Shown here: piece by piece, positions 1 to 4,913 of the stretch
How positions within the stretch are numbered: the first letter of the stretch is position 1
Layout: every line of letters begins with the position of its first letter
DNA from: Candidatus Aegiribacteria sp.
GTDB taxonomy: Bacteria; Fermentibacterota; Fermentibacteria; Fermentibacterales; Fermentibacteraceae
Reading direction: 5' to 3'
NCBI GenBank assembly: GCA_021107345.1
Contig: JAIOSX010000274.1
Coordinates: 1-5,834 of the forward strand
Length of the DNA stretch: 5,834 nt
Made by a program: the position numbers and the translations under genes
Notes under the pieces: generated by a model
Seen by the model: the letters and a program-made list of their open reading frames with translations, nothing else
What the model was told of the DNA's origin: nothing
Databases searched by the model: none

Positions 1-293
1 AATTCCACGTTCAGATGATGCATAAGAACATCTATATCGTTTCTGGCCGAGTGTATGACTTTGATCGGTGATTCGGATTCAAAAAGCCTTGCAAGAGGAG
101 AGAGATCGTCGATTTCCAGAGGATCGATAGCTACGGGGCCATCGTTGTCTGCTATCTGGATAAGAAACAGATCGGGCCAGTATCTTCTCTCGCCATGAAA
201 TTCTGTATCAACAGCGATAGCCTTCTCATCCATGAGCTTATCCGTAAGTTTGTTAAGATCTTCCTGTGTGCTGATCAACGCGGTTCTGTTCAA
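1..293 (-). CDS. rnd: RNase D-type 3'-5' exonuclease, N-terminal 97 residues (3' end outside window)
   Basis: Probable DEDD-family 3'-5' exoribonuclease; RNase D trims 3' ends of tRNA and other structured RNAs in the cytoplasm. The visible translation carries the Exo I motif as D29-T-E31 in AVDTEFHGERRYWPDLFLIQ, and the Exo II block H81-S-A-R-N-D86. In E. coli RNase D, as I recall it, the equivalent metal ligands are D28, E30 and D85, so spacing matches almost exactly. Exo III and any HRDC domain lie beyond the left edge, so a plain exonuclease-domain protein remains possible. Start: the in-frame stop of the preceding gene (306-308) leaves only TTG at 291-293, TTG at 276-278, or ATG at residue 21. 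I chose the first TTG because it reproduces the E. coli N-terminal length. Its GGAG lies only about 2 nt upstream, so the start is uncertain. It is third in a leftward operon, 12 nt after the previous stop and in the same frame. Confidence 0.87.
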   Translation of the reverse strand, partial: MNRTALISTQEDLNKLTDKLMDEKAIAVDTEFHGERRYWPDLFLIQIADNDGPVAIDPLEIDDLSPLARLFESESPIKVIHSARNDIDVLMHHLNVE

Positions 294-305
294 ATCTCCA
301 TCGAT

Positions 306-1127
306 TCAGATTCCGTAGCGTTCAGTGGAATCAGGTAATTCCGGCAAATCCGGACTTTCAATTAAGCATGTTTCCCTGTGATAAGGGCAATATATACCTT
401 CGAGGGTAATCTCGTAATATGAGTAACCATCGTCCGGACAATGAAACCCGCCTCTCTGGCTGAACACGCCATCGCTCCGGTCGTACATTTCCCCGAAATT
501 GGACGGATACCCGTAACCGGCATCAATATACTCATAGACTACTTCAGCCAGGCTGTCCCTAAGTGTTCTGCAGGCCGAACCCATGGTATCGAGCCCGTTT
601 CCAAGGTGTCCGGCGGAACAGTATAGAATATCATCTTCAATGTAATAGTGGGAGCCGCTTACTACAGGACAGAGAAAATCGTCCGGGGCCATTCCCTCGG
701 AGAGAGCCGGAACAACTGTTTCCTTTGCGTACGCGGAACAGATGACTGTTGCGTTACCAAGAATATTATCCAGAGAGGTATCTCCGGTTATAGTCCAGTC
801 TCTATCTGAACCTTGTCTGAGCCATAAAGTCCTTGAACCGCCTTCAGCAAGAGAAATCGAAATATGGAATCCGCGATTTTCAGATCTTCCGGTTCTAATA
901 CTTCCTGTGACTGGAGCATCCTCAAGATAACCCAGGATACCCGGTGTCAGAAGAGCAGCAAGACTGTCTGAAAGGAAAGAGTATGCTTCCTCAATCTCTC
1001 CTGCAGCCAGATGTTCGATATATCCCCTTCCCGTATCGATCAACTTCTTTCCAGTACTGTTACCCCGTGCTGCAACAGCAGTAATAATCAGCAGGACTAT
1101 TGCAGCAGCTTTAAGGGATATTTTCAT
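306..1127 (-). CDS. Exported Cys-rich protein with two pseudopilin-tail-like modules; function unknown
   Basis: A 273-residue protein I cannot name. Residues 1-20 (MKISLKAAAIVLLIITAVAA) form a signal peptide without a lipobox cysteine, so it is probably periplasmic or secreted. Residues about 28-115 begin with a helix (GRGYIEHLAAGEIEEAYSFL) followed by strand-rich sequence, similar to small NTF2-like or DUF4878-like domains; this is weak. The C-terminal half has seven cysteines (130, 153, 170, 186, 230, 247, 254). C153-P-x15-C170 followed by H174, and C230-P-x15-C247 followed by H250, look like two copies of one module. The second is preceded by a helix and a GYPSNFGEMY segment, the arrangement seen at the C-terminus of many pseudopilins. 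There is no prepilin leader (GFTLIE type), so it should not be assembled as a pilin. Its ATG overlaps the upstream stop (ATGA, 1124-1127), implying translational coupling; its own Shine-Dalgarno is weak. The gene is certain; the function is not. Confidence 0.85.
   Translation of the reverse strand: MKISLKAAAIVLLIITAVAARGNSTGKKLIDTGRGYIEHLAAGEIEEAYSFLSDSLAALLTPGILGYLEDAPVTGSIRTGRSENRGFHISISLAEGGSRTLWLRQGSDRDWTITGDTSLDNILGNATVICSAYAKETVVPALSEGMAPDDFLCPVVSGSHYYIEDDILYCSAGHLGNGLDTMGSACRTLRDSLAEVVYEYIDAGYGYPSNFGEMYDRSDGVFSQRGGFHCPDDGYSYYEITLEGIYCPYHRETCLIESPDLPELPDSTERYGI
378..446 (-). repeat. Cys module copy 2 (residues 228-250), F-x-C-P-x15-C-x2-H
   Basis: Protein-level repeat within the Cys-rich gene. 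It aligns without gaps to residues 151-168 and beyond of copy 1: F228/F151, C230/C153, P231/P154, S236/S159, Y238/Y161, I240/I163, Y246/Y169 and C247/C170 are identical. The final His is at C+3 here and C+4 in copy 1. Offset between copies is 77 residues. Confidence 0.7.
606..677 (-). repeat. Cys module copy 1 (residues 151-174), F-x-C-P-x15-C-x3-H
   Basis: First copy of the repeated Cys module. C153 and C170 have exactly the same 17-residue separation as C230 and C247 in copy 2. It is followed by H174 and preceded by a short helix starting near C130, just as copy 2 is preceded by a helix starting near C186. The paired Cys could form a disulfide in an exported protein or bind metal together with His; the sequence alone does not decide. 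Confidence 0.7.
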
Positions 1128-2053
1128 CTTGTACCTGAAGAACTGGTTGAGGTACTGAATAGATCGGTGAAATCAAGACCTGTACCGCTGATCATCAGTC
1201 CCCATTCTTTGGCTGTGTTCTCTCCTCCGAGACGGTAGAATACTTCCGCCGTAAGGTTAAGACCTTCGTTGTTCAACGAGATTCCTGCACGGAGATCCCG
1301 CAAATTGAATTCGCTTCCGTTCTGACCAGTCCAGTTTCCGTCAATCAAGGCCTGAGTTTCACCTCTTGTAGCTACTTCTCCTCCAAATCTCAGACAGAGT
1401 TCCGGGTTGACCGGCAGAACGAAGAAACCGGTGAGCCGTAGCTCGATTGGAGGTTTGGTTTCCGCCGAGTCTCTTCTGTCGGCATGAAGCATGTCCCAGG
1501 CTGACAGGTAATATCTGAGCCCGGCAGTCGCTTCGATACTAACGCCAGAACCACTTGAGAGAGGGCTCACGACAGTTAAGGCTCCGTCAAAGGCGAAATG
1601 CCTGTCGCTTTCTGAATAGTCTCCCGATTCGAGAGCTCCCTTAAGGGGAAGCCTGATGGCTCCCCTCGCAAAAAGCCTTGGCTCCCTGGTAAGCCATCCA
1701 TCAAGGGAAATCCAGGGATCCGCAATCCCGATACCCGTAGAATCTCCAGGACCCTGCAGCTGAATAAAGCCGGGAATAACAACCGACAGAGTATGACTGT
1801 TAGTCAGTGCATACCTGCCAAGGAACTGGAATCTGATAACGCCAAGACTCGTATCGTATTCGTATTCCTCGCTGTTGCCAAGGGTATCCGTCCTCCAGTA
1901 GTTATTTGCTACGAAATACCCGAAGGCAACGTCTCCGTCCATTTGCATGGAACGGAGGGCTTCCGTAAGATTGTTGTAATACAGAGGATCGTAAGACAAA
2001 GCAATACTGCAGGTTAGAAGAATAACTGAAATCAGAATTCTGTATCCAGACAT
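1124..2053 (-). CDS. Predicted outer-membrane beta-barrel protein, PF13557-like; function unknown
   Basis: A 309-residue exported protein, first gene of the leftward operon. Residues 1-20 (MSGYRILISVILLTCSIALS) form a signal peptide. The mature part is rich in alternating hydrophobic/polar strands with tight turns, for example around residues 70-100, 124-137, 170-184, 204-226 and 263-290. The segment GIGIADPWISLDGWL (107-121) followed by ARGAIRLPLKG (129-139) resembles the 'GxGDpxL ... lPtG' signature of the family I know as the phenol meta-pathway/transporter-like barrels (PF13557), so an outer-membrane location is likely; the substrate is unknown. It ends with a Ser/Thr tail (STSTSSSGTR) rather than the usual terminal aromatic residue, which is atypical. 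The frame is open upstream to 2116, but I use ATG 2051-2053: it has an AAAGGAA site 7 nt upstream and starts directly at the signal peptide. C15 is preceded by L-L-T, a poor lipobox. Confidence 0.82.
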   Translation of the reverse strand: MSGYRILISVILLTCSIALSYDPLYYNNLTEALRSMQMDGDVAFGYFVANNYWRTDTLGNSEEYEYDTSLGVIRFQFLGRYALTNSHTLSVVIPGFIQLQGPGDSTGIGIADPWISLDGWLTREPRLFARGAIRLPLKGALESGDYSESDRHFAFDGALTVVSPLSSGSGVSIEATAGLRYYLSAWDMLHADRRDSAETKPPIELRLTGFFVLPVNPELCLRFGGEVATRGETQALIDGNWTGQNGSEFNLRDLRAGISLNNEGLNLTAEVFYRLGGENTAKEWGLMISGTGLDFTDLFSTSTSSSGTR

Positions 2054-2060
2054 GTGAAAG

Positions 2061-2067
2061 TTCCTTT
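2061..2067 (-). promoter_or_regulatory. Ribosome binding site of the barrel gene, AAAGGAA
   Basis: Read leftward, AAAGGAA precedes the ATG at 2053 by 7 nt, deciding the start against the longer frame that opens at 2116. The site sits inside a small inverted repeat, GAAAG-GAA-CTTTC (2056-2068), that could fold over it in RNA. Confidence 0.7.
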
Positions 2068-2102
2068 CTTTAAGTAGTTTTCCAGCTTTGTGCAGAAAAC
2101 AT

Positions 2103-2131
2103 ATTATATTCTTCAACAGTTGACATATACA
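2103..2131 (-). promoter_or_regulatory. Candidate sigma-70-like promoter of the leftward operon
   Basis: Read leftward there is a perfect TATAAT (complement of 2103-2108) about 50 nt before the barrel gene ATG. A 17-nt spacer would place the -35 box at 2126-2131, TGTATA, only 3 of 6 to consensus. The weak -35 next to a perfect -10 suggests dependence on an activator or UP-type contacts; inference only. Confidence 0.5.
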
Positions 2132-2148
2132 GCTAATGCTTTTCTAAT
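2120..2148 (+). promoter_or_regulatory. Strong sigma-70-like promoter for the OmpA-fusion gene
   Basis: TTGACA (2120-2125, 6 of 6) and TCTAAT (2143-2148, 5 of 6) are separated by the ideal 17 bp. A start near 2155 gives a leader of about 48 nt. This is the best promoter in the window and fits an abundant envelope protein. Its -35 abuts the -35 of the leftward promoter. Confidence 0.78.
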
Positions 2149-2190
2149 AGCATAATTGTCTTTGCGCAAGTCATAACCAGTGTTGTACGA

Positions 2191-2198
2191 AAGGAAGG
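2191..2198 (+). promoter_or_regulatory. Ribosome binding site, AAGGAAGG
   Basis: Purine-rich AAGGAAGG ends 4 nt before the ATG at 2203 and supports that start, which is followed immediately by a typical signal peptide. Confidence 0.75.
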
Positions 2199-2202
2199 TA
2201 CA

Positions 2203-4206
2203 ATGAAAAACAGGAGTTTAATACTGATCCTGACGCTTTTGCTTGCGGCGGGATCCGCATTCTCTATGCCCTCTATCATGGGGTTCAGAGGAGTTAACAG
2301 GGTTCTTGACGCCAGGACCATCGGGGCTAACCAGATGTCATTCAGCATCGTAGGAAGATACTGGAGCAGTTCGGACGAGTACGATGATCTTCACTACCAC
2401 CCGGAGGGAAGCGCGTCGGATACCGTTATCAGCGTAGAGGATTCCGAGCATCTGTCTCAGGGATACTTTACCCTTGATTACGGTATTACCAGCTTTCTGG
2501 AAATTGCCGCAAGAATCAGCTACGTCGGCACGTACTACGAGTTTGATCTCACACCTCCAAGAAATGAAACCATAGGCCAGTGGGACGGTGTTCACGGCAT
2601 GGGTGATGTCATGCTTGGTTACAAGGCAGGTTTCACGCCTACTCCATCCACTGAAGTTCTCTGGCTCGGACTTGACAACTGGTTCGCGTTCGCCCCATCG
2701 AGTAACCAGACAGTTGAGTGTGAGGAGTATGACGGCAGATTTGACGACGGAACTCCCATGTATAACATGCGCCAGCCCAGTCTTTCAACCGGGCACACAA
2801 GCATGGGTGTAGACGGGCTGATCTCGTTGGACATGGCCAATGTCTGGCCCGGAACACCGCTACGATTGCATGTTAATGTCGGTTACTCCAAATACAAGCA
2901 GACAGTAACTTTTAATGATTACAGGCTTCTGTTCGACAGTACAGGGCACAGGACGCATGCAAATGAAACACTTATAAGCTCTGTTGTTGATGATAACGCG
3001 CTGGATTTCGGATTTGCCCTTGAATTCCCGACCCAGTTCGCTGTTCTCTATACTGAGTATTCTCTTAAAAAGTATCTCGACAGAGACAGCTATAACCATG
3101 TAGCTTACTTCACCCCTGGAATCCGTGTGTTCTCCGGCGGCGGAGTCATCATGGATTTCTGCTTCAACATGGGTCTTACTGCCTTTGACCTGGAGTATTT
3201 TGACTTCGGTCATGGTCTTTACCAGAGCGGAAGCGTTGACATTGAGGATAGAGAACAGAGAGCTCCTCTTCCCGATGGTGGAACGCAGGACTGGGGTGTT
3301 TCAGGAAGCATAGCCTTCTCAAGTGATCTGCTTATCAGAGAGCCTGTAACAACTGGAACCATATCAGGTATGATCACAGATGCGGAAGAGGGAGAAGCGG
3401 TGGAGGCCACCGTATCCTTCCCTGGAACCGCTGTTGCTGCAGCTATATCCGATTCTGAAACAGGATTCTATTCCGCTACTCTTCCCGCAGGAAGTATTCC
3501 TGTAACAGTAGCTGCCATAGGTTACAAGGCAGCATCGGCTACAGTGGTCCTTGAAGCAGCACAGGATGTTGTTCTGGACTTCAGCCTTGAACCGCAGGCA
3601 GGCCTTGGTCAGATTGCCGGTACCGTAACCGAATTCGAGAACGGAGATCCTCTGCTGGCAACCATTTCAGTAGAGCTTGAGGATACCACCATAACGTTCG
3701 AATCCACCGAAGAAGGTATCTTCCTGTTCGACGTTCCCGAAGGAACCTGGACAGTCAGTGCAGATGCGGATGACTACAAATCCTCTTCTGACATAGTAGT
3801 CATTGAAGCTGACCAGACCTCAATAGTTGACTTTGTCCTTAAGCCCGCGCTTATTACCGGACAGGTTCTTTCCTTCGATAACATCTACTTCGATAGCGGC
3901 AGCGCCAACATCAAGCCCGAATCCTACTACATTCTGGACAATATGGTTGAGATACTCAACGCCAACCCTGATGCCATGGTCCAGGTAGCCGGACACACAG
4001 ATTCGGACGGAAGCTCAAGCTACAACCAGACCCTCAGCGAGCAGAGGGCTGCTTCGGTATTCAATTTCCTTGTTCAGCGGGGCGTACCTGCGCGCATGCT
4101 GACCACAATGGGATTTGGAGAAGCCCAGCCGGTAGTTCCCAATACTTCCGCATCGAACAAAGCGATGAACAGAAGGATTGAATTCACGGTTCTCTCCAAC
4201 AGATAG
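2203..4206 (+). CDS. Outer-membrane barrel - regulatory-like repeats - OmpA peptidoglycan-binding fusion protein
   Basis: A 667-residue envelope protein predicted to link the outer membrane to the cell wall. Residues 1-21 are a signal peptide (MKNRSLILILTLLLAAGSAFS). Residues 22-375 are strand-rich with repeated aromatic strands and GD/GY turns (for example HGMGDVMLGYKAGF, 131-144), consistent with a beta-barrel. Residues 385-464 and 469-548 are two carboxypeptidase-regulatory-like (Ig-like) domains. Residues 553-667 are a full OmpA C-terminal domain: NIYFDSGSANIKPES, then GHTD600 and the YNQTLSEQR615A helix, ending NRRIEF. D600 and R615 have the 15-residue spacing of the diaminopimelate-binding Asp/Arg pair of E. 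coli OmpA (D271/R286), so peptidoglycan binding is expected. Classical OmpA is about half this length and lacks the Ig-like repeats. It is monocistronic, with a strong promoter and a hairpin 14 nt after the stop. The barrel family is not identified; a structural or adhesion role is possible. Confidence 0.92.
   Translation: MKNRSLILILTLLLAAGSAFSMPSIMGFRGVNRVLDARTIGANQMSFSIVGRYWSSSDEYDDLHYHPEGSASDTVISVEDSEHLSQGYFTLDYGITSFLEIAARISYVGTYYEFDLTPPRNETIGQWDGVHGMGDVMLGYKAGFTPTPSTEVLWLGLDNWFAFAPSSNQTVECEEYDGRFDDGTPMYNMRQPSLSTGHTSMGVDGLISLDMANVWPGTPLRLHVNVGYSKYKQTVTFNDYRLLFDSTGHRTHANETLISSVVDDNALDFGFALEFPTQFAVLYTEYSLKKYLDRDSYNHVAYFTPGIRVFSGGGVIMDFCFNMGLTAFDLEYFDFGHGLYQSGSVDIEDREQRAPLPDGGTQDWGVSGSIAFSSDLLIREPVTTGTISGMITDAEEGEAVEATVSFPGTAVAAAISDSETGFYSATLPAGSIPVTVAAIGYKAASATVVLEAAQDVVLDFSLEPQAGLGQIAGTVTEFENGDPLLATISVELEDTTITFESTEEGIFLFDVPEGTWTVSADADDYKSSSDIVVIEADQTSIVDFVLKPALITGQVLSFDNIYFDSGSANIKPESYYILDNMVEILNANPDAMVQVAGHTDSDGSSSYNQTLSEQRAASVFNFLVQRGVPARMLTTMGFGEAQPVVPNTSASNKAMNRRIEFTVLSNR
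3355..3606 (+). repeat. Tandem Ig-like (carboxypeptidase regulatory-like) repeat, copy 1, period 84 residues
   Basis: Encodes residues 385-468: an 80-residue domain (GTISGMITD...FSLEP) plus a 4-residue linker. It aligns to residues 469-548 without any gap. By hand I count 27 identical of 80 positions, including G-x-I-x-G, Y-K, V-V-x-E-A-x-Q and D-F-x-L-x-P. The lack of indels points to an intragenic duplication, while the divergence shows it is not recent. Confidence 0.8.
3607..3846 (+). repeat. Tandem Ig-like (carboxypeptidase regulatory-like) repeat, copy 2
   Basis: Encodes residues 469-548 (GQIAGTVTE...FVLKP), the second copy. It is more acidic than copy 1 (runs such as ELEDT, STEEG, DADDY) and leads directly into the OmpA domain, so the pair acts as a spacer between barrel and peptidoglycan-binding domain. 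Confidence 0.8.
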
Positions 4207-4212
4207 TGCTCT

Positions 4213-4242
4213 AAAAAAAGGGGGGCGGTTTATCCGCCCCCC
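4213..4242 (-). terminator. Intrinsic terminator between convergent genes
   Basis: A 9-bp GC stem, GGGGGGCGG (4220-4228) with CCGCCCCCC (4234-4242), and a 5-nt loop. On the leftward strand it is followed by seven U (complement of 4213-4219), making a canonical terminator for the gene ending at 4277. On the rightward strand the hairpin follows the OmpA-fusion stop by 13 nt, but the sequence after it (TCCATTCCTC) is a poor U-tract; it may still stop or protect that transcript. Confidence 0.88.
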
Positions 4243-4276
4243 TCCATTCCTCATATCAGCTCTTTATCAGAACACT

Positions 4277-4738
4277 CTAGAAATCGCCGCTCTTGATTCT
4301 TTTAACCCCGGTGGCAAGAGAACTGACATTGAAAAGTTTCCAGATACCATCGCTGTTCTTCCTGAGGTGTACCGGTGTGGGCATGTCTTTTCCGCCACTC
4401 TGGATGAAGATCTTTGATTCCCAATCGCCCCTGACTGAATTCGCAAGCATTTCAAGAGAGTGATCGTAATCGTAACTGTAGCTGTTCTCCGGGGTTCCAC
4501 CAAGGTAGGACTTTGCGCTGTTGCCGCCATCATTGCTGAAGTATTCCAGAAATGCATCTCTGCCCGGTGATCCATCCTGGCACAGGTACTGCTCCGGGAG
4601 GGTAAGTGCGATCATTCTGCTGCCCTCTTCCGGGTTATCAAGGTATTCGATGACACCTATCAAGAATGCTCTGATTGCTCCAAGTTCTGTTTTCCCCCAT
4701 TCCTGTTCCCAGTTCTCGCTGAATTTCTGATAGTTCAT
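4277..4738 (-). CDS. Small cytosolic protein of unknown function, DUF6935-like
   Basis: A 153-residue soluble protein with no signal peptide or membrane segment. It has a helical N-terminal half (TELGAIRAFLIGVIEYLDNPEEG, residues about 17-39) and a conserved-looking second half: KSYLGGTPENSYS (76-88), KIFIQSGGKDMPTPVHLRK (109-127), then DGIWKLFNVSSLATGVK (130-146). These motifs match my memory of a family of short bacterial proteins named DUF6935, where a 'GATPEN' segment and a 'SSGADSPRP ... GLWKV .. SSL' tail recur; I could not verify this and no function is known to me. The frame is open upstream to 4849, but ATG 4736-4738 is preferred: GGGAGGAA lies just upstream and the extra 37 residues would cover the promoter region and have no family-like sequence. 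It appears monocistronic, divergent from the SPFH gene and convergent with the OmpA fusion. Confidence 0.82.
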   Translation of the reverse strand: MNYQKFSENWEQEWGKTELGAIRAFLIGVIEYLDNPEEGSRMIALTLPEQYLCQDGSPGRDAFLEYFSNDGGNSAKSYLGGTPENSYSYDYDHSLEMLANSVRGDWESKIFIQSGGKDMPTPVHLRKNSDGIWKLFNVSSLATGVKRIKSGDF

Positions 4739-4740
4739 AT

Positions 4741-4748
4741 TTCCTCCC
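4741..4748 (-). promoter_or_regulatory. Ribosome binding site, GGGAGGAA
   Basis: Read leftward, GGGAGGAA ends 2 nt before the ATG at 4738 (core GGAGG 4 nt away). It is by far the best Shine-Dalgarno in this frame and decides the start in favour of the 153-residue protein. Confidence 0.75.
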
Positions 4749-4774
4749 TGTGACTGTTTTTCCTGTGAACAAAT

Positions 4775-4804
4775 ACAATACTCAGGAACACCTGATACGG
4801 TCAA
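4775..4804 (-). promoter_or_regulatory. Candidate promoter of the DUF6935-like gene
   Basis: Read leftward, TTGACC (complement of 4799-4804, 5 of 6) and TATTGT (complement of 4775-4780, 4 of 6) are 18 bp apart, giving a leader of about 30 nt before the ATG at 4738. A 5-bp inverted repeat occupies the spacer. Confidence 0.5.
4782..4795. promoter_or_regulatory. Inverted repeat TCAGG-N4-CCTGA within a promoter spacer (possible operator)
   Basis: TCAGG (4782-4786) and CCTGA (4791-4795) are perfect 5-bp arms around AACA, lying wholly between the -35 and -10 of the leftward promoter. That is where a repressor would act, but such a short repeat could be chance. Confidence 0.3.
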
Positions 4805-4831
4805 ATCAAGTAGAGCAGAAATTCTCATGAA

Positions 4832-4860
4832 TTGACATGACTTTTTCACTCTGATAGTAT
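4832..4860 (+). promoter_or_regulatory. Sigma-70-like promoter of the SPFH gene
   Basis: TTGACA (4832-4837, 6 of 6), a 17-bp spacer and TAGTAT (4855-4860, 4 of 6). TATAAA at 4858-4863 is closer to consensus but would need a 20-bp spacer. The expected leader is about 47 nt. Confidence 0.62.
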
Positions 4861-4892
4861 AAAACAGCGACAGGTCAAAAATTGTAACAGTG

Positions 4893-4904
4893 CTGATTAA
4901 TCAG
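4893..4904. promoter_or_regulatory. Perfect 12-bp palindrome CTGATTAATCAG overlapping the SPFH gene RBS
   Basis: The palindrome lies in the untranslated leader and its last two bases are the first two of the AGGAGG site. It could be an operator for a dimeric regulator; as RNA it has no loop and would form only a weak hairpin. Confidence 0.35.
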
Positions 4905-4908
4905 GAGG
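4903..4908 (+). promoter_or_regulatory. Ribosome binding site, AGGAGG
   Basis: A full-consensus AGGAGG, 5 nt before the ATG at 4914, fixes the start of the SPFH gene. Confidence 0.85.
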
Positions 4909-4913
4909 GAACT

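Noticed and set aside
441..1238. Short rightward open frames across the Cys-rich and barrel genes
   Set aside because: Opposite-strand shadows without RBS, domains or signal peptides; the leftward genes have coherent protein features.
2007..2012. Lipobox-like L-L-T-C in the barrel protein signal peptide
   Set aside because: Thr at the -1 position is atypical for a lipobox and the hydrophobic core continues past the Cys to a normal cleavage site after S20.
2054..2116. N-terminal extension (21 residues) of the barrel protein to an ATG at 2116
   Set aside because: It would start upstream of the candidate transcription start, places charged residues before the signal peptide, and has no good RBS, whereas ATG 2053 has AAAGGAA.
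2588..3410. Overlapping open frames on both strands inside the OmpA-fusion gene
   Set aside because: They are short, lack RBS and recognisable protein features, and overlap a gene with clear domains.
4220..4252. Hairpin as a canonical rightward terminator for the OmpA-fusion gene
   Set aside because: The downstream sequence is TCCATTCCTC, not a U-tract; the A-run on the other side makes it canonical only for the leftward gene.
4747..4768. Direct repeat CCTGTGA (4747-4753 and 4762-4768)
   Set aside because: Only 7 bp, two copies, and one overlaps the purine-rich RBS on the other strand; too little to call a regulator site.
4739..4849. N-terminal extension (37 residues) of the DUF6935-like protein to an ATG at 4849
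   Set aside because: It would cover the candidate promoter and the GGGAGGAA site; the extra residues show no resemblance to the remaining domain.
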